Part shown: positions 1 through 8,113 of the stretch, in pieces | How the letters are laid out: every line of letters begins with the position of its first letter | How positions within the stretch are numbered: position 1 is the first letter of the stretch | Assembly: GCF_000750635.1 (NCBI RefSeq) | Contig: NZ_CCDM010000005.1 | Coordinates: forward strand, 1 to 64,000 | Source: Oceanobacillus jeddahensis | Lineage (GTDB): Bacteria > Bacillota > Bacilli > Bacillales > Amphibacillaceae | Direction: 5' to 3' | Length of the DNA stretch: 64,000 nt | Notes under the pieces: model-generated | Databases searched by the model: none | The model's input: only the letters and a program-made list of their open reading frames with translations | What the model was told of the DNA's origin: nothing | Position numbers and translations under genes: made by a program

Positions 1-60
1 TTTTTTCTGCGGGGTCTTCCCTCCGCGCTTTCCCACAGGAGTCTCCGTGTTTTTCCTCCG
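1..60 (-). repeat. Fragment of a second dispersed Bacillaceae intergenic repeat
   Basis: Read on the minus strand the segment runs GCGGAGGAAAAACACGGAGA and on through CTCCTGTGGGAAAGCGCGG to CCCCGCAGAAAAAA. This resembles, from memory, a widely dispersed intergenic repeat of Bacillus-group genomes with the core GACTCCTGTGGGA. It is cut by the window edge, so its size is unknown, and no protein is encoded. Confidence 0.4.
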
Positions 61-136
61 CTAGTTAGCCTTATTGCTATCTACCAGTATCAAACATAAT
101 CTTAATGAAATTCACTAACCTGACAACATTGAGACC

Positions 137-234
137 TGCGATTACTCGGTCTATTAAAACCGTTGCTGCGGTTACTCGTCCCATCGTAAAGAGTTGTGCG
201 TCGAAAACTCCCACTGCGTGAAGTTTCGTTTTAT
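137..234 (+). repeat. Dispersed structured repeat, 3' portion
   Basis: Carries the 3' half of the repeat seen complete near 13.0 and 62.7 kb: GCGATTACTCG, GTTACTCGTCCCATCG, AAAGAGTTGTGCGTCG, AACTCCCACTG and the end AAGTTTCGTTTTAT. The 5' hairpin is absent. It lies just past the 3' end of the phn genes. Confidence 0.7.
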
Positions 235-262
235 AATGACGGAATGAATTGATGATATTATT

Positions 263-1075
263 TTAAACAATTCTCTTTCTCAACGCACTGGAAATAAAAT
301 CAACGATTAATACAACGATGACAATTCCAATAATAATTATCCCGACGCGATCCCAGCTGCGTCCTTGAATCGCAAAAATTAATGATGTTCCGATTCCTCC
401 AGCACCAATCAGCCCTAAAGTAGCTGCAGAACGCATATTGATTTCAAAACGATAGAGTGTCGCTGAAATAAAACCAGGCAATACTTGAGGAATAACCCCA
501 AAAGCCAGCTGTTGCAATTTATTACCTCCGACAGCCGTAATGGATTCAACAGGTCCCGGATCCATTGCTTCGACCTCTTCCGCATACAATTTACCGAGCA
601 TTCCGATTGCTCCGATACCAAGAGCAAGCATACCTGCATAGGCACCAGGTCCGACTACTTTGATAAAAAGAAGTGCCAGAATAATATCAGGAAGGGTACG
701 GAAAAAGCTCAATACTCCTTTACCACTTTGAGAAGTAATGGAGCTGGAACTTAAGTTTTTTGCTGCCCAAAGGCCGACGGGAACAGCCAGGATGACAGAC
801 AAGAAAATACCGACAATGGCTATGGCCAGTGTTTCCAGCAGCCCTCTGATTAAATCTTCCCCATCCGGACTGTATACATAACTCCAATCCGGGGAGATGA
901 AGCCTTTTAAGATACTTTGGGTAACCGGTCCTGCTGTTTCTTGAATCCCTCTAAACTCAATCCCGGCAATTGCCCAAACATATAAGGCAATTAGAACAAT
1001 AAGAATAAATGCAAATTTTCCTCTTTTTTTGGCTCGTGCCGCCCGCGCTTTTTTTAGTTGATCACGTTGACTCAT
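263..1075 (-). CDS. phnE: Phosphonate ABC transporter permease PhnE (second copy)
   Basis: Inner-membrane permease of a phosphonate or phosphate-ester ABC importer, 270 residues. One N-terminal membrane segment (about residues 20-40) precedes the usual permease block. The EAA loop reads around residues 185-200 (ESITAVGGNKLQQLAFGVIP) and is followed by the ATLGLIGAGGIG signature. It overlaps the upstream permease by 4 bp, so the two are translationally coupled and probably pair as a heterodimer. No C-P lyase or phosphonatase gene is in view, so the substrate cannot be set from context. Confidence 0.9.
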   Translation of the reverse strand: MSQRDQLKKARAARAKKRGKFAFILIVLIALYVWAIAGIEFRGIQETAGPVTQSILKGFISPDWSYVYSPDGEDLIRGLLETLAIAIVGIFLSVILAVPVGLWAAKNLSSSSITSQSGKGVLSFFRTLPDIILALLFIKVVGPGAYAGMLALGIGAIGMLGKLYAEEVEAMDPGPVESITAVGGNKLQQLAFGVIPQVLPGFISATLYRFEINMRSAATLGLIGAGGIGTSLIFAIQGRSWDRVGIIIIGIVIVVLIVDFISSALRKRIV

Positions 1076-1866
1076 AGTAGTTTCTCCCTTATTTTCAAAC
1101 TAATTAAATCAATGATAATAACCACGACTAACGTATACAGGATCAGTGCCAGAACTTGATCGTAGGCAAAAAATCCAAGTGCACGGTCGTAATAGATACC
1201 AATCCCGCCCGCGCCTACTAAACCGAGAATGGCTGCAGCCCGGATATTGATTTCAAATGTATAAAGCACATAGGAAACAAAATGCGGCAGGATTTGTGGA
1301 ACAACCCCGAAAGCAATCCATTGCAATTTGTTCGCCCCAACGGCAGTCATTGATTCCAGTGGGCCATTATCAATATTCTCAATTGCTTCAAAGGATAATT
1401 TTGCAATAATCCCAATTGAAAAGATAGATAAAGCAACAATTCCGGCGAGTGGAGAGAAACCAAGAATTGCGGCGAAAATAGCAGCTAAAAGCAGATCAGG
1501 AATGGTACGTAAAACATTCAAACCGATCCGTGATAATTCCACTAGCCAGCGAAGCCGGAAAATATTTCGTGCACATAAGAACATAATTGGAATAGAAAAT
1601 ATCATCCCGATGGTTGTTCCTAAAAGGGCCATGCGGATTGTCTCAAGCATGGCCGGTGTTGTCGTTGCTATATACGACCAAGCCGGCGGAAACATACTGA
1701 CAATTAAATCAATCATATTGTCGCTGTTCTGGAAAAAAGTAAGCGGATTTGCTTCAATATAAATGGCACTTAACAACACAATTGCAAATAGACCAATAAG
1801 AAAAAAGTAAAATGCCCACCTTGAAGGCTTTGTCGGAAGGGGTCCATTCAATTTTGTGTCCATCAT
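1072..1866 (-). CDS. phnE: Phosphonate ABC transporter permease PhnE (first copy)
   Basis: Permease of 264 residues, a paralogue of the gene immediately downstream. It has the same EAA loop ([20 protein letters not shown]) and the [14 protein letters not shown] motif. The N-terminus is hydrophobic (about residues 18-38), followed by a periplasm-facing stretch and a membrane core. It overlaps phnC by 4 bp and the second phnE by 4 bp. Two non-identical permeases with one ATPase and one binding protein is a common arrangement for PhnCDE importers in Firmicutes. Confidence 0.9.
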   Translation of the reverse strand: MMDTKLNGPLPTKPSRWAFYFFLIGLFAIVLLSAIYIEANPLTFFQNSDNMIDLIVSMFPPAWSYIATTTPAMLETIRMALLGTTIGMIFSIPIMFLCARNIFRLRWLVELSRIGLNVLRTIPDLLLAAIFAAILGFSPLAGIVALSIFSIGIIAKLSFEAIENIDNGPLESMTAVGANKLQWIAFGVVPQILPHFVSYVLYTFEINIRAAAILGLVGAGGIGIYYDRALGFFAYDQVLALILYTLVVVIIIDLISLKIREKLL

Positions 1867-2636
1867 AGATTTTCCTCCCCAAGCAATTCATCTTCTTTTA
1901 GCGATCGACCATAAATCTCCTCGAATACTTCTTCTGTAGCTTCTTCTGGAGTTCCATCGAATACGACTTTTCCTGCCTGAAGGCCAATGATTCTTGTAGA
2001 ATATTCTTTTGCCAAATCGACAAAATGTAAGTTGATAATGACAGTGACATCATCTTCTGTATTAATTTTTTTAAGATCATCCATTACCTGCTTAGTCGTT
2101 ACTGGATCAAGTGACGCTGTCGGCTCATCTGCCAGAATGATCTTTGCTTCTTGAGCTAATGTGCGGGCAATTGACACACGCTGCTGCTGTCCACCTGATA
2201 GTTCACTAGAACGAGTATACGCTTTATCTAATATATTTACTCTTTCCAATGCTTTTAACGCAAGGTCTACATCCTTTTGAGGAAATAAGTTCAAAAGAGT
2301 CCGAAACGTATTATTATAAGCAACGCGTCCAGAGAGTACATTACGTAGTACACTGGAACGCTTTACGAGATTGAAACTCTGAAAAATCATTCCGATATCT
2401 CTTCGGATTAGTCGTAACTTCTTTTCTGATGCATAAGTGATCGATTTTTCATCTATTTTTATTTCACCAGAAGAAATATCAATGAGACGATTCATTGAAC
2501 GAAGCAGCGTGGATTTACCAGCTCCTGATAAACCGACAATGGATACAAATTCGCCTTTATCAATTTTTAGATTAACGTCTTCTAATCCTTTTACACCATT
2601 TGAATAAACTTTAGAAACGTCATTTAACTCAATCAT
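1863..2636 (-). CDS. phnC: Phosphonate ABC transporter ATP-binding protein PhnC
   Basis: Cytoplasmic ATPase of the importer, 257 residues. Walker A is [13 protein letters not shown] (about residues 35-47), the ABC signature is [14 protein letters not shown], and Walker B is [12 protein letters not shown], with the switch histidine in INLHFVD. The lengths and the [12 protein letters not shown] region fit the PhnC branch. It is first in the coupled phnC-phnE-phnE block. phnD lies upstream across a 349-bp gap, so phnC may also have its own promoter. Confidence 0.92.
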   Translation of the reverse strand: MIELNDVSKVYSNGVKGLEDVNLKIDKGEFVSIVGLSGAGKSTLLRSMNRLIDISSGEIKIDEKSITYASEKKLRLIRRDIGMIFQSFNLVKRSSVLRNVLSGRVAYNNTFRTLLNLFPQKDVDLALKALERVNILDKAYTRSSELSGGQQQRVSIARTLAQEAKIILADEPTASLDPVTTKQVMDDLKKINTEDDVTVIINLHFVDLAKEYSTRIIGLQAGKVVFDGTPEEATEEVFEEIYGRSLKEDELLGEENL

Positions 2637-2985
2637 ATTTACCCAACTTTCTTATCAGAAATAGCCGGCTATAGCCTGACTGTTGTATGCAGCACCCCGT
2701 AATAAGGTGTAGAAAGACTTTAAAAAATGCTGATAAATCTTAAAAAGGATGAATAAAAGGACTTACCCTTTTAGACATCCTTTCAGGAATGGTACTATAA
2801 AGCTTGACTTGTATAGCAATCTATCATGGAAAAACATCTGCCAGACTCCCGCTATTAAAAGGTTTTTGCGGGAGAGCAGTTGAGCAATTCCCTGAATTAA
2901 ATAAAGCACATGAAGCAAAGACGAAAGCAGCCTTTACGAAATGAATTTTTAATCATTTACCAATTCTTTAAAACAGTATCCTCTA
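2637..2985. other. Intergenic phnD-phnC, with a repeat fragment
   Basis: 349 bases without a gene. The only structure seen is the truncated dispersed repeat at 2842-2900. No clear terminator for phnD or strong promoter for phnC was found. Confidence 0.5.
2842..2900 (+). repeat. Dispersed structured repeat, truncated 5' portion
   Basis: ACTCCCGC and GCGGGAG form a hairpin, followed by GAGCAATTCCCTGAATTAA. This matches the 5' hairpin plus the CTCCCTGAATCA section of the full copies. The 3' half is missing. Confidence 0.55.
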
Positions 2986-3921
2986 CTACTCCTGAATTCG
3001 TTCTGAATATTCACGGACAATATCAAAATTGGAATCCTCGGATTCAACATAACCTTCGTGTGTGTATATGTCACGAACGATTTCCCTGCCTTCTTCTGAC
3101 TCACCTACATTGATAAATGCCTGCTGGATTTTTTCTTTCCATTCTTCATCCATATTTGTTTGTACCGAGATAGTGTCGTTTGGTATAGGTTCGGTATAAG
3201 CAACCACTTTTGTATCTTCAAACACATCAGGGAAATCATTTACAACAACATTACGCGCATCCTGGAAGATTGCTGCTGCATCAGCTTCTCCATTAAGTAC
3301 TGCGGTAACAGCTGCATCATGCCCTTGAAGAACTAATGGGTTCACATCTGATAAGGGATCAATCCCTTCATCCAATAGAGCAGCAGCTGGCCAAACATAT
3401 CCAGCTGATGAAGTGATATCTTGAAATGCGATGGTTGTACCTTCCAAATCAGCGATGCTTTCAATATCGGAATCAGATCTTGTAATAAACATCGCGTAAT
3501 AGGAATCCACAAGTTCATCTGTATTGGAACCATCTTCATTTACGCCGTAACGCTGGGATTGCAGCAGGACATCAGCTGCCTCATACTCATCATGTGCTTG
3601 CACATATGCGTTAGGCGGCAGGAATCCTACATCAATTTGCTCAGAGGCTAATGATTCGACAACCGTATTATAGTTTGTTGAAACGCTTACGGTAACATCA
3701 ATATCAAGTTCATTCTCTAATAAATCTTCTAAAGGTTTTGCTCTTGCCTCTAAAGTTTCGGCATTTTGAGAAGGAACGAATTGTACTGTTAATGAATCGG
3801 GTACGTATGTATCGCCATCTGATGAATTATCGTCGCCGGAAGAGTCGTCAGAATCTCCACACGCGGCTAAAAACAATAAAGAAAAGACAAATAGAAAAAT
3901 AGCTGCTTTCTTCCACGTCAT
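2986..3921 (-). CDS. phnD: Phosphonate ABC transporter substrate-binding lipoprotein PhnD
   Basis: Extracellular solute-binding lipoprotein of 311 residues. The signal peptide ends in the lipobox LAAC with the lipidated cysteine at residue 21, followed by an Asp/Ser linker. The PhnD-family core includes LTVQFVPSQNAETLEARAKP and a GLPP-like GFLPPNAYV, with later DITSSAGYVWPAAALLDEGI. The start is set by AGGAGG 9 bases upstream of ATG. It feeds the PhnC/PhnE/PhnE complex encoded next. The binding pocket suggests phosphonate or phosphite-type ligands, but the exact ligand cannot be read. Confidence 0.92.
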   Translation of the reverse strand: MTWKKAAIFLFVFSLLFLAACGDSDDSSGDDNSSDGDTYVPDSLTVQFVPSQNAETLEARAKPLEDLLENELDIDVTVSVSTNYNTVVESLASEQIDVGFLPPNAYVQAHDEYEAADVLLQSQRYGVNEDGSNTDELVDSYYAMFITRSDSDIESIADLEGTTIAFQDITSSAGYVWPAAALLDEGIDPLSDVNPLVLQGHDAAVTAVLNGEADAAAIFQDARNVVVNDFPDVFEDTKVVAYTEPIPNDTISVQTNMDEEWKEKIQQAFINVGESEEGREIVRDIYTHEGYVESEDSNFDIVREYSERIQE

Positions 3922-4205
3922 TGATAAAACCTCCTAGTTTTAAATGTGAATAATAGATTCGATTATCTACTATTTCGAAATTCTACATAATTATAACACG
4001 GAGTATGTTAAATAATATATATAATTTTGCTAAAAAAAAGTAAATTTTGGCAAAGTATTTAATTAGCAATATTTATTGGGAAAATTCAATTAATTCATGT
4101 TGTTTTTACTTTTTTGATAGGGTAGAGATATTTAAAATTCAATTTCAAAATATTTTCTTTACTTTCCAATACGACTTTTTATTATTCACTAGAAATTTAT
4201 GATAA

Positions 4206-4221
4206 TGGCATAGATATTGCA
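4206..4221 (+). promoter_or_regulatory. Sigma-54 -24/-12 promoter
   Basis: TGGCATAGATATTGCA matches the sigma-54 consensus (TGGCAC-N5-TTGCW) at every key base, with 12 bases between the first G of GG and the G of GC. Transcription would start near 4232, just ahead of a ribosome site (GAGGTGATG) and a 27-codon ORF, and could continue into the M24 gene at 4768. The AAA+ sigma-54 activator encoded at 11132-12853 is the obvious partner. Confidence 0.7.
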
Positions 4222-4250
4222 TTATTAATAATAAAAGCGAGGTGATGAAA

Positions 4251-4334
4251 ATGAATGTTAAGTGTTTAATTTTAATGGTAAATGTATATGTAGTTAAAGA
4301 ATCGTTACGTATTAATACTGCCGAGCTTCCATAA
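4251..4334 (+). CDS. Possible 27-residue peptide behind the sigma-54 promoter
   Basis: ATG follows GCGAGGTGATGAAA at good spacing and about 19 bases after the predicted sigma-54 start site. The peptide MNVKCLILMVNVYVVKESL ends in a polar tail and has no homologue I recognise. It could be a leader peptide of the M24 transcript, a small regulator or a chance ORF. The promoter and ribosome site are the only support. Confidence 0.3.
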   Translation: MNVKCLILMVNVYVVKESLRINTAELP

Positions 4335-4468
4335 ATAAAGAAGAAGAATACAGTTTGAGTAAAAAGTTTACCGTGTGAAAAATTGGATCTTATCTGTGAA
4401 ATGATGAAGTAAATTTTGGAGAAATACTGCCCGGCTCGGAAGATACTTGTTTTATACAATCATAGACA

Positions 4469-4488
4469 GTGTAAAATTAAATTTACAC
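4469..4488. promoter_or_regulatory. Inverted repeat GTGTAAA-N6-TTTACAC, candidate activator site
   Basis: A perfect 7-bp inverted repeat with 6-base spacer. The same architecture occurs at 6181-6198 (TGTATA-N6-TATACA) and at 12867-12886 beside the start of the sigma-54 activator gene. This suggests a shared binding site for that activator. Confidence 0.45.
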
Positions 4489-4559
4489 GTAAAATCGAAA
4501 ACTATATAGATGGAATTAAATCTAACTTTTGTGTCTAACATAATAAGTTATTTACTTCA

Positions 4560-4578
4560 TGGTTAAACATTTTAACCA
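4560..4578. promoter_or_regulatory. Perfect palindrome TGGTTAAA-CAT-TTTAACCA
   Basis: An 8-bp perfect inverted repeat around a 3-base centre, 190 bases before the M24 start. There is no T-run, so it is more operator-like than terminator-like. Confidence 0.3.
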
Positions 4579-4767
4579 GCGCAGTGTTTTTCCGGAGCGA
4601 ATCCGAGAAAGGAAGAAAGAAACAAAAATTACTTCAGAAGGCGAGGGACGAATGAAAGAATGCCGTATGTGAAAGAGGAGCAGCTGATAAGAATAAAAAA
4701 TGAATCAAGTGAAAGGCTCTGATAGTAATTGATTAGCAGACCCGATGCATATAAGGAGGAATAAAAC

Positions 4768-5901
4768 ATGAAAGTAGATAAAAGATTAGATGAATTAAGA
4801 AATTATATGGATAGCAAAAAGATAGATTTATCTATTATTACAAGTCCGGATAACCAATTTTATTTAAGTGGATTTAAAGCTTTAACATACTCACGGCCAA
4901 TTACATTGATGTTAGAAAAACAAGAAATAAAATTAAGTGTGCCAGCATTAGAAGAGATACATGCAAAAGAGGAATCCAATGTTGATGAAATTTTTGTTTA
5001 TTATGAACATCCTGAAGGGGCACATAAGGGGACGCATCCTTATCATCATGTTGGAAAAAACCTATCTAAATATAAACCAGGCTCAAAGGTTGGAGTTGAT
5101 AAGGCACACACAGCTTCACAATTAGTAGATTATATCGAAAATTTAAATTTCGAAGTAATCGATATTAGTAAAAAAATTGCAGAGATGCGATATATTAAGG
5201 ATAAAGCAGAACTACAGTTGATCGAAAAAGCAGGAGAGCTAGTAAATCTAGGGGTAAGCGAATCGTTAAAAGTTTGTAAAGAAGGTATTACTGAAATGGA
5301 AATGGATGCTAAGGGAAATACAGCTATCTTTAAAGAAACAGCTAAAAGGTATCCAAAAGCAACACTCGATTTTATGGTAATGTCTCCTTCAGGTGTGGAA
5401 AGGACGGTAATGCCTCACGTATTTTCCAATACACGTAAACTAAAAAAAGGAGATATTATCATTCATAGTAGACAAGTAGCGTTGAATGGTTATCGAGCAG
5501 AATTAGAACGTACAGTTGTCTTAGGAGAGCTGACTGATAATCAAAAGAAAGCTTTTGATGCAGCAATAGAAGCGCAACAGATTGCCATTGACTTTATAAA
5601 ACCAGGAACCACAGCAGCCGAAGTAGATGAAGTAGCAAGAAGGCTTTTAAAACAAAAGGGTTTTGGAGATTATGCAATTAATCGAATGGGTCACGGTATA
5701 GGGATCTCTTTACATGAAGAACCATCCTTAAGGTTTGATAATGATCTAATGCTTCAAGAGGGGATGGTGTTCACTATAGAACCAGGCATTTATATACCAG
5801 GTGTAGGAGGTTTTCGTCATTCAGATACTGTTATTCTAACCAAGGACGGCAGGAAACTAATAACAGAATATCCAAGAGAGATGGAACAATTAAATTTTTG
5901 A
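4768..5901 (+). CDS. Creatinase-like M24 (pita-bread) protein lacking metal ligands
   Basis: 377 residues: creatinase-N domain (about 5-135) and pita-bread M24 domain (about 145-370). Routine annotation would be Xaa-Pro aminopeptidase or dipeptidase, but the five metal ligands are not kept: the two Asp positions are Ser234 and Glu245, the last Glu is Ser352, and only His309 and Glu338 remain. Residues that act in metal-free creatinase do line up: His217 (MPHVFSNTRK), Glu247 in LERT, Arg322 and Glu338. That points to a C-N hydrolase of the creatinase or ectoine-hydrolase (DoeA) kind, substrate unknown. A close paralogue lies at 9657. AAGGAGG precedes ATG. Confidence 0.8.
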   Translation: MKVDKRLDELRNYMDSKKIDLSIITSPDNQFYLSGFKALTYSRPITLMLEKQEIKLSVPALEEIHAKEESNVDEIFVYYEHPEGAHKGTHPYHHVGKNLSKYKPGSKVGVDKAHTASQLVDYIENLNFEVIDISKKIAEMRYIKDKAELQLIEKAGELVNLGVSESLKVCKEGITEMEMDAKGNTAIFKETAKRYPKATLDFMVMSPSGVERTVMPHVFSNTRKLKKGDIIIHSRQVALNGYRAELERTVVLGELTDNQKKAFDAAIEAQQIAIDFIKPGTTAAEVDEVARRLLKQKGFGDYAINRMGHGIGISLHEEPSLRFDNDLMLQEGMVFTIEPGIYIPGVGGFRHSDTVILTKDGRKLITEYPREMEQLNF

Positions 5902-6000
5902 CATGTGATTTCTCAAAATATGTGACTTTTCGTTTAGGATGAATAAATGGGTAAATGTTCAGTTTAGTAGTTTCCGGAATATCTATGAAAATCCGATAAG

Positions 6001-6060
6001 AGAACGGGTTCAGTTGTGAGCTATCAATAGAGTCTACGCTGATACCTGTTCTTTTTATTT
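6001..6060 (+). terminator. Probable terminator after the first M24 gene
   Basis: AGAACGGGT pairs with ACCTGTTCT (one G-T wobble) around a large loop and is followed by CTTTTTATTTT. Confidence 0.45.
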
Positions 6061-6180
6061 TAACAAGGGAGCATATGTTTTATTTGAGAAAAAGCTTGGT
6101 CAGGATTTTACTGATAGAAATATTACTTCAAATAGATCCCATTATCATTCTATATAAATTCTATTCTAAAAAGTTATTCA

Positions 6181-6198
6181 TGTATAGATTCTTATACA
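6181..6198. promoter_or_regulatory. Inverted repeat TGTATA-N6-TATACA, candidate activator site
   Basis: A perfect 6-bp inverted repeat with the same spacing as those at 4469 and 12867. It lies about 415 bases upstream of the sigma-54 promoter at 6597, a distance workable for a DNA-looping activator. Confidence 0.4.
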
Positions 6199-6390
6199 CA
6201 TTATTCATTCTTAACATAAAAGAGTTAAAAACAACTTTTTATATGATTTATTGATAGATGTCCTTATTTACAGGTTGAAGTTAAAGATGCTTTATAAAGG
6301 CGATTTAAACCCTTTAATAAAGGGGAAAATAATAATTTCCAAAGCATAAGAAAGGAATTTACGAACTAAATAATCGCAGGGTACCGGGCT

Positions 6391-6441
6391 GTAAGACTTC
6401 CACTTCAAGAATAGGGAAAACAGAAAATTTTAAAGTGGGAA
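6391..6441 (+). repeat. Diverged dispersed-repeat hairpin
   Basis: GTAAGACTTCCACTTCAAGA ... AAAGTGGGAAAT has the layout of the repeat's 5' hairpin (GTAAAACTCCCGCCTCAAAA ... GGCGGGAGAT) with changed bases on both arms. A sister copy is at 13392-13440. Confidence 0.35.
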
Positions 6442-6596
6442 ATGAAACAACCGGTAAATGCTCAAATTGTTGTAGTTTACAGGATAAAGGCCGACGTCTC
6501 AATTCTAACACACCACACTGAAAACTGTTGCGTTTAGTCGCTGATAAGCATTGTGCTATGACATACTTTTCTAAATAAAATTCTACTTTATAAAAT

Positions 6597-6612
6597 TGGC
6601 ATCTTTCTTGCT
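6597..6612 (+). promoter_or_regulatory. Sigma-54 -24/-12 promoter of the amidohydrolase operon
   Basis: TGGCATCTTTCTTGCT has GG and GC at the exact sigma-54 spacing and is preceded by T. Transcription would begin near 6623. This supports ATG 6665 as the amidohydrolase start, since an in-frame ATG at 6632 would have almost no leader. Confidence 0.75.
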
Positions 6613-6664
6613 AGTAAATAGGTAAGTTAAAATGAAAAACATACTACTATATAGGAGGATTTTA

Positions 6665-7840
6665 ATGGATCAAATTATAACTGATGTGAATCTTCTTTAC
6701 GGTGATGAGTTAATTGAAAAATCGGGGGATGCAGTGTGGATTAAGAATGGAGTTATTCATAAGGTAGGACCAAAGAGCGAACTTCCAACAGATTTACCAA
6801 CAACCAGTGCTTCGGGTCTATACATGGTTCCCGGATTGATCGATCTTCATGTTCATTTAATGTGGGATGGGTCACTTAATCCTGTAGAGACACAGGAAAA
6901 AGAAAGCTATGAACAGATGATAATACGTGCAGTTTCCAATTGCCAAAAATATCTTCGTCATGGCATCACAACAGTGAGGGACGTTGGTTCGGTCAATGAT
7001 ATATCTTTGCAAGTTGCGCAAAGTGTAAAAAGAGAAATTATTGAAGGTCCTAATATCATTGCATGCGGTAAAACGTTAACGATGACCGGGGGACATGATC
7101 CTTTTTGGGCAAGGTTTCTTGACGGACCAACTGAAGCGTTAAAAGCGACACGTGAACAAATTTATAAAGGGGCCCAGGTGATAAAGGTAAGTGCAACAGG
7201 TGGTGTTTATGGAAGAGCTGAAGGGGAGTCCGTATTAAATGCTGAGCTTACTTATGAGGAGTTAAAAGTAATTTGTGAAGTTGCCCATGATTTTGGACTC
7301 AAGGTTGCATCCCATGCCATCGGGCGTGATGGTATTTTAAATTCTATCAGAGCAGGTGTGGATACGATAGAGCATGGTCATTTTTTAGATGAAGAACTCA
7401 TTCACATGATGGAAGATAGCAATATAGCATGGGTACCGACTTTATATACCTATCAGCAAAATGCTTATGCTGATGGAATACCCGATTATGCTCAAGAGAA
7501 GGCGAAAGAAATAGTCAGAATTCATGAGGATGCTTTTCGTAATTATTTCAATAATGACATTTTAATAGGGTGCGGTACTGATGCTGGGGCGCCATGTGTT
7601 GAACATCCTTCCATAGTAGAGGAACTCGTAATGATGCAAAAAATTGTTTCTGAAAATTCAGAAGTGCTTAAAACAGCTACATCAAATGCTGGTAAAATTC
7701 TAGGTAAAATGATTGGACAAATTAAAGAAGATTATGAAGCTGATTTTATGTTGGTAAAGGAAAATCCTTTAGATAATTTAAATAACCTTAAAAAGGTGGA
7801 ACAAGTATATAAAAAAGGTGAATTAGTTTTTAAACTTTAG
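6665..7840 (+). CDS. Metal-dependent amidohydrolase (prolidase/imidazolonepropionase-like)
   Basis: 391 residues from the ATG that follows AGGAGG at proper spacing. Amidohydrolase-superfamily beta-barrel: HxH at His62/His64 (IDLHVHL), probable carboxylated Lys174 (QVIKVSATGG), metal histidines His217 (VASHAIG) and His237 (IEHGH), and catalytic Asp306 (GCGTDAG). This is the subtype I/III ligand set seen in zinc prolidases and related cyclic-amide hydrolases. Head gene of a likely operon with the symporter and the second M24 protein, from a sigma-54 promoter. The enzyme may act before or after the creatinase-like proteins on the same imported compound; the substrate is not evident. Confidence 0.82.
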   Translation: MDQIITDVNLLYGDELIEKSGDAVWIKNGVIHKVGPKSELPTDLPTTSASGLYMVPGLIDLHVHLMWDGSLNPVETQEKESYEQMIIRAVSNCQKYLRHGITTVRDVGSVNDISLQVAQSVKREIIEGPNIIACGKTLTMTGGHDPFWARFLDGPTEALKATREQIYKGAQVIKVSATGGVYGRAEGESVLNAELTYEELKVICEVAHDFGLKVASHAIGRDGILNSIRAGVDTIEHGHFLDEELIHMMEDSNIAWVPTLYTYQQNAYADGIPDYAQEKAKEIVRIHEDAFRNYFNNDILIGCGTDAGAPCVEHPSIVEELVMMQKIVSENSEVLKTATSNAGKILGKMIGQIKEDYEADFMLVKENPLDNLNNLKKVEQVYKKGELVFKL

Positions 7841-7901
7841 TATGGATTGTATTTAAAGTAGTTGTCGTATTTTACAGTGACAAATAAAAGTTATAAAAGA
7901 T

Positions 7902-7929
7902 ATAACGTTAAAATAATTATCAACGTTAT
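7902..7929. promoter_or_regulatory. Inverted repeat ATAACGTT-N12-AACGTTAT
   Basis: A perfect 8-bp inverted repeat between amidohydrolase and symporter (arms 7902-7909 and 7922-7929). There is no T-run. It may be an operator or an RNA hairpin that sets differential expression inside the operon. Confidence 0.3.
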
Positions 7930-8113
7930 CTTACTTGTATGGCTAAAATTACTTATTCAAAAAGGCAGGTGAAAGAAACGTGGAGATCGAGAAGATATAG
8001 TTTCGTACTGTGCATTTGAATATATGGACGCTGGAAAACAAGCCAACGGATAAATTCGATTTATCATTTTTAACCGCATTTTTATACGAAAATGAAAGGT
8101 TTGGTGGGTGTTA

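Larger units (their letters stand above)
4335..4767. other. Long untranslated region before the first M24 gene
   Basis: 433 bases with no convincing gene. They contain the inverted repeat at 4469-4488 and the 8-bp palindrome at 4560-4578. The ribosome site AAGGAGG sits at 4754-4760. Confidence 0.5.
5902..6596. other. Intergenic region before the amidohydrolase
   Basis: About 700 bases without a convincing gene. It contains a terminator-like hairpin (6001-6060), an inverted repeat (6181-6198) and a diverged repeat hairpin (6391-6441), and ends at the sigma-54 promoter (6597-6612). Confidence 0.5.

Noticed and set aside
4047..4062. Third sigma-54-like site TTGGCAAAGTATTTAA
   Set aside because: The -24 part is good but the -12 part lacks GC.
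4145..4459. 104-codon ORF on the minus strand
   Set aside because: AT-rich, no ribosome site, odd composition, and it runs across the sigma-54 promoter and small ORF on the other strand.
6075..6245. 56-codon plus-strand ORF after the first M24 gene
   Set aside because: Low-complexity Ile/Leu/Phe/Tyr content typical of AT-rich spacer and a poor ribosome site; it covers the inverted repeat at 6181.
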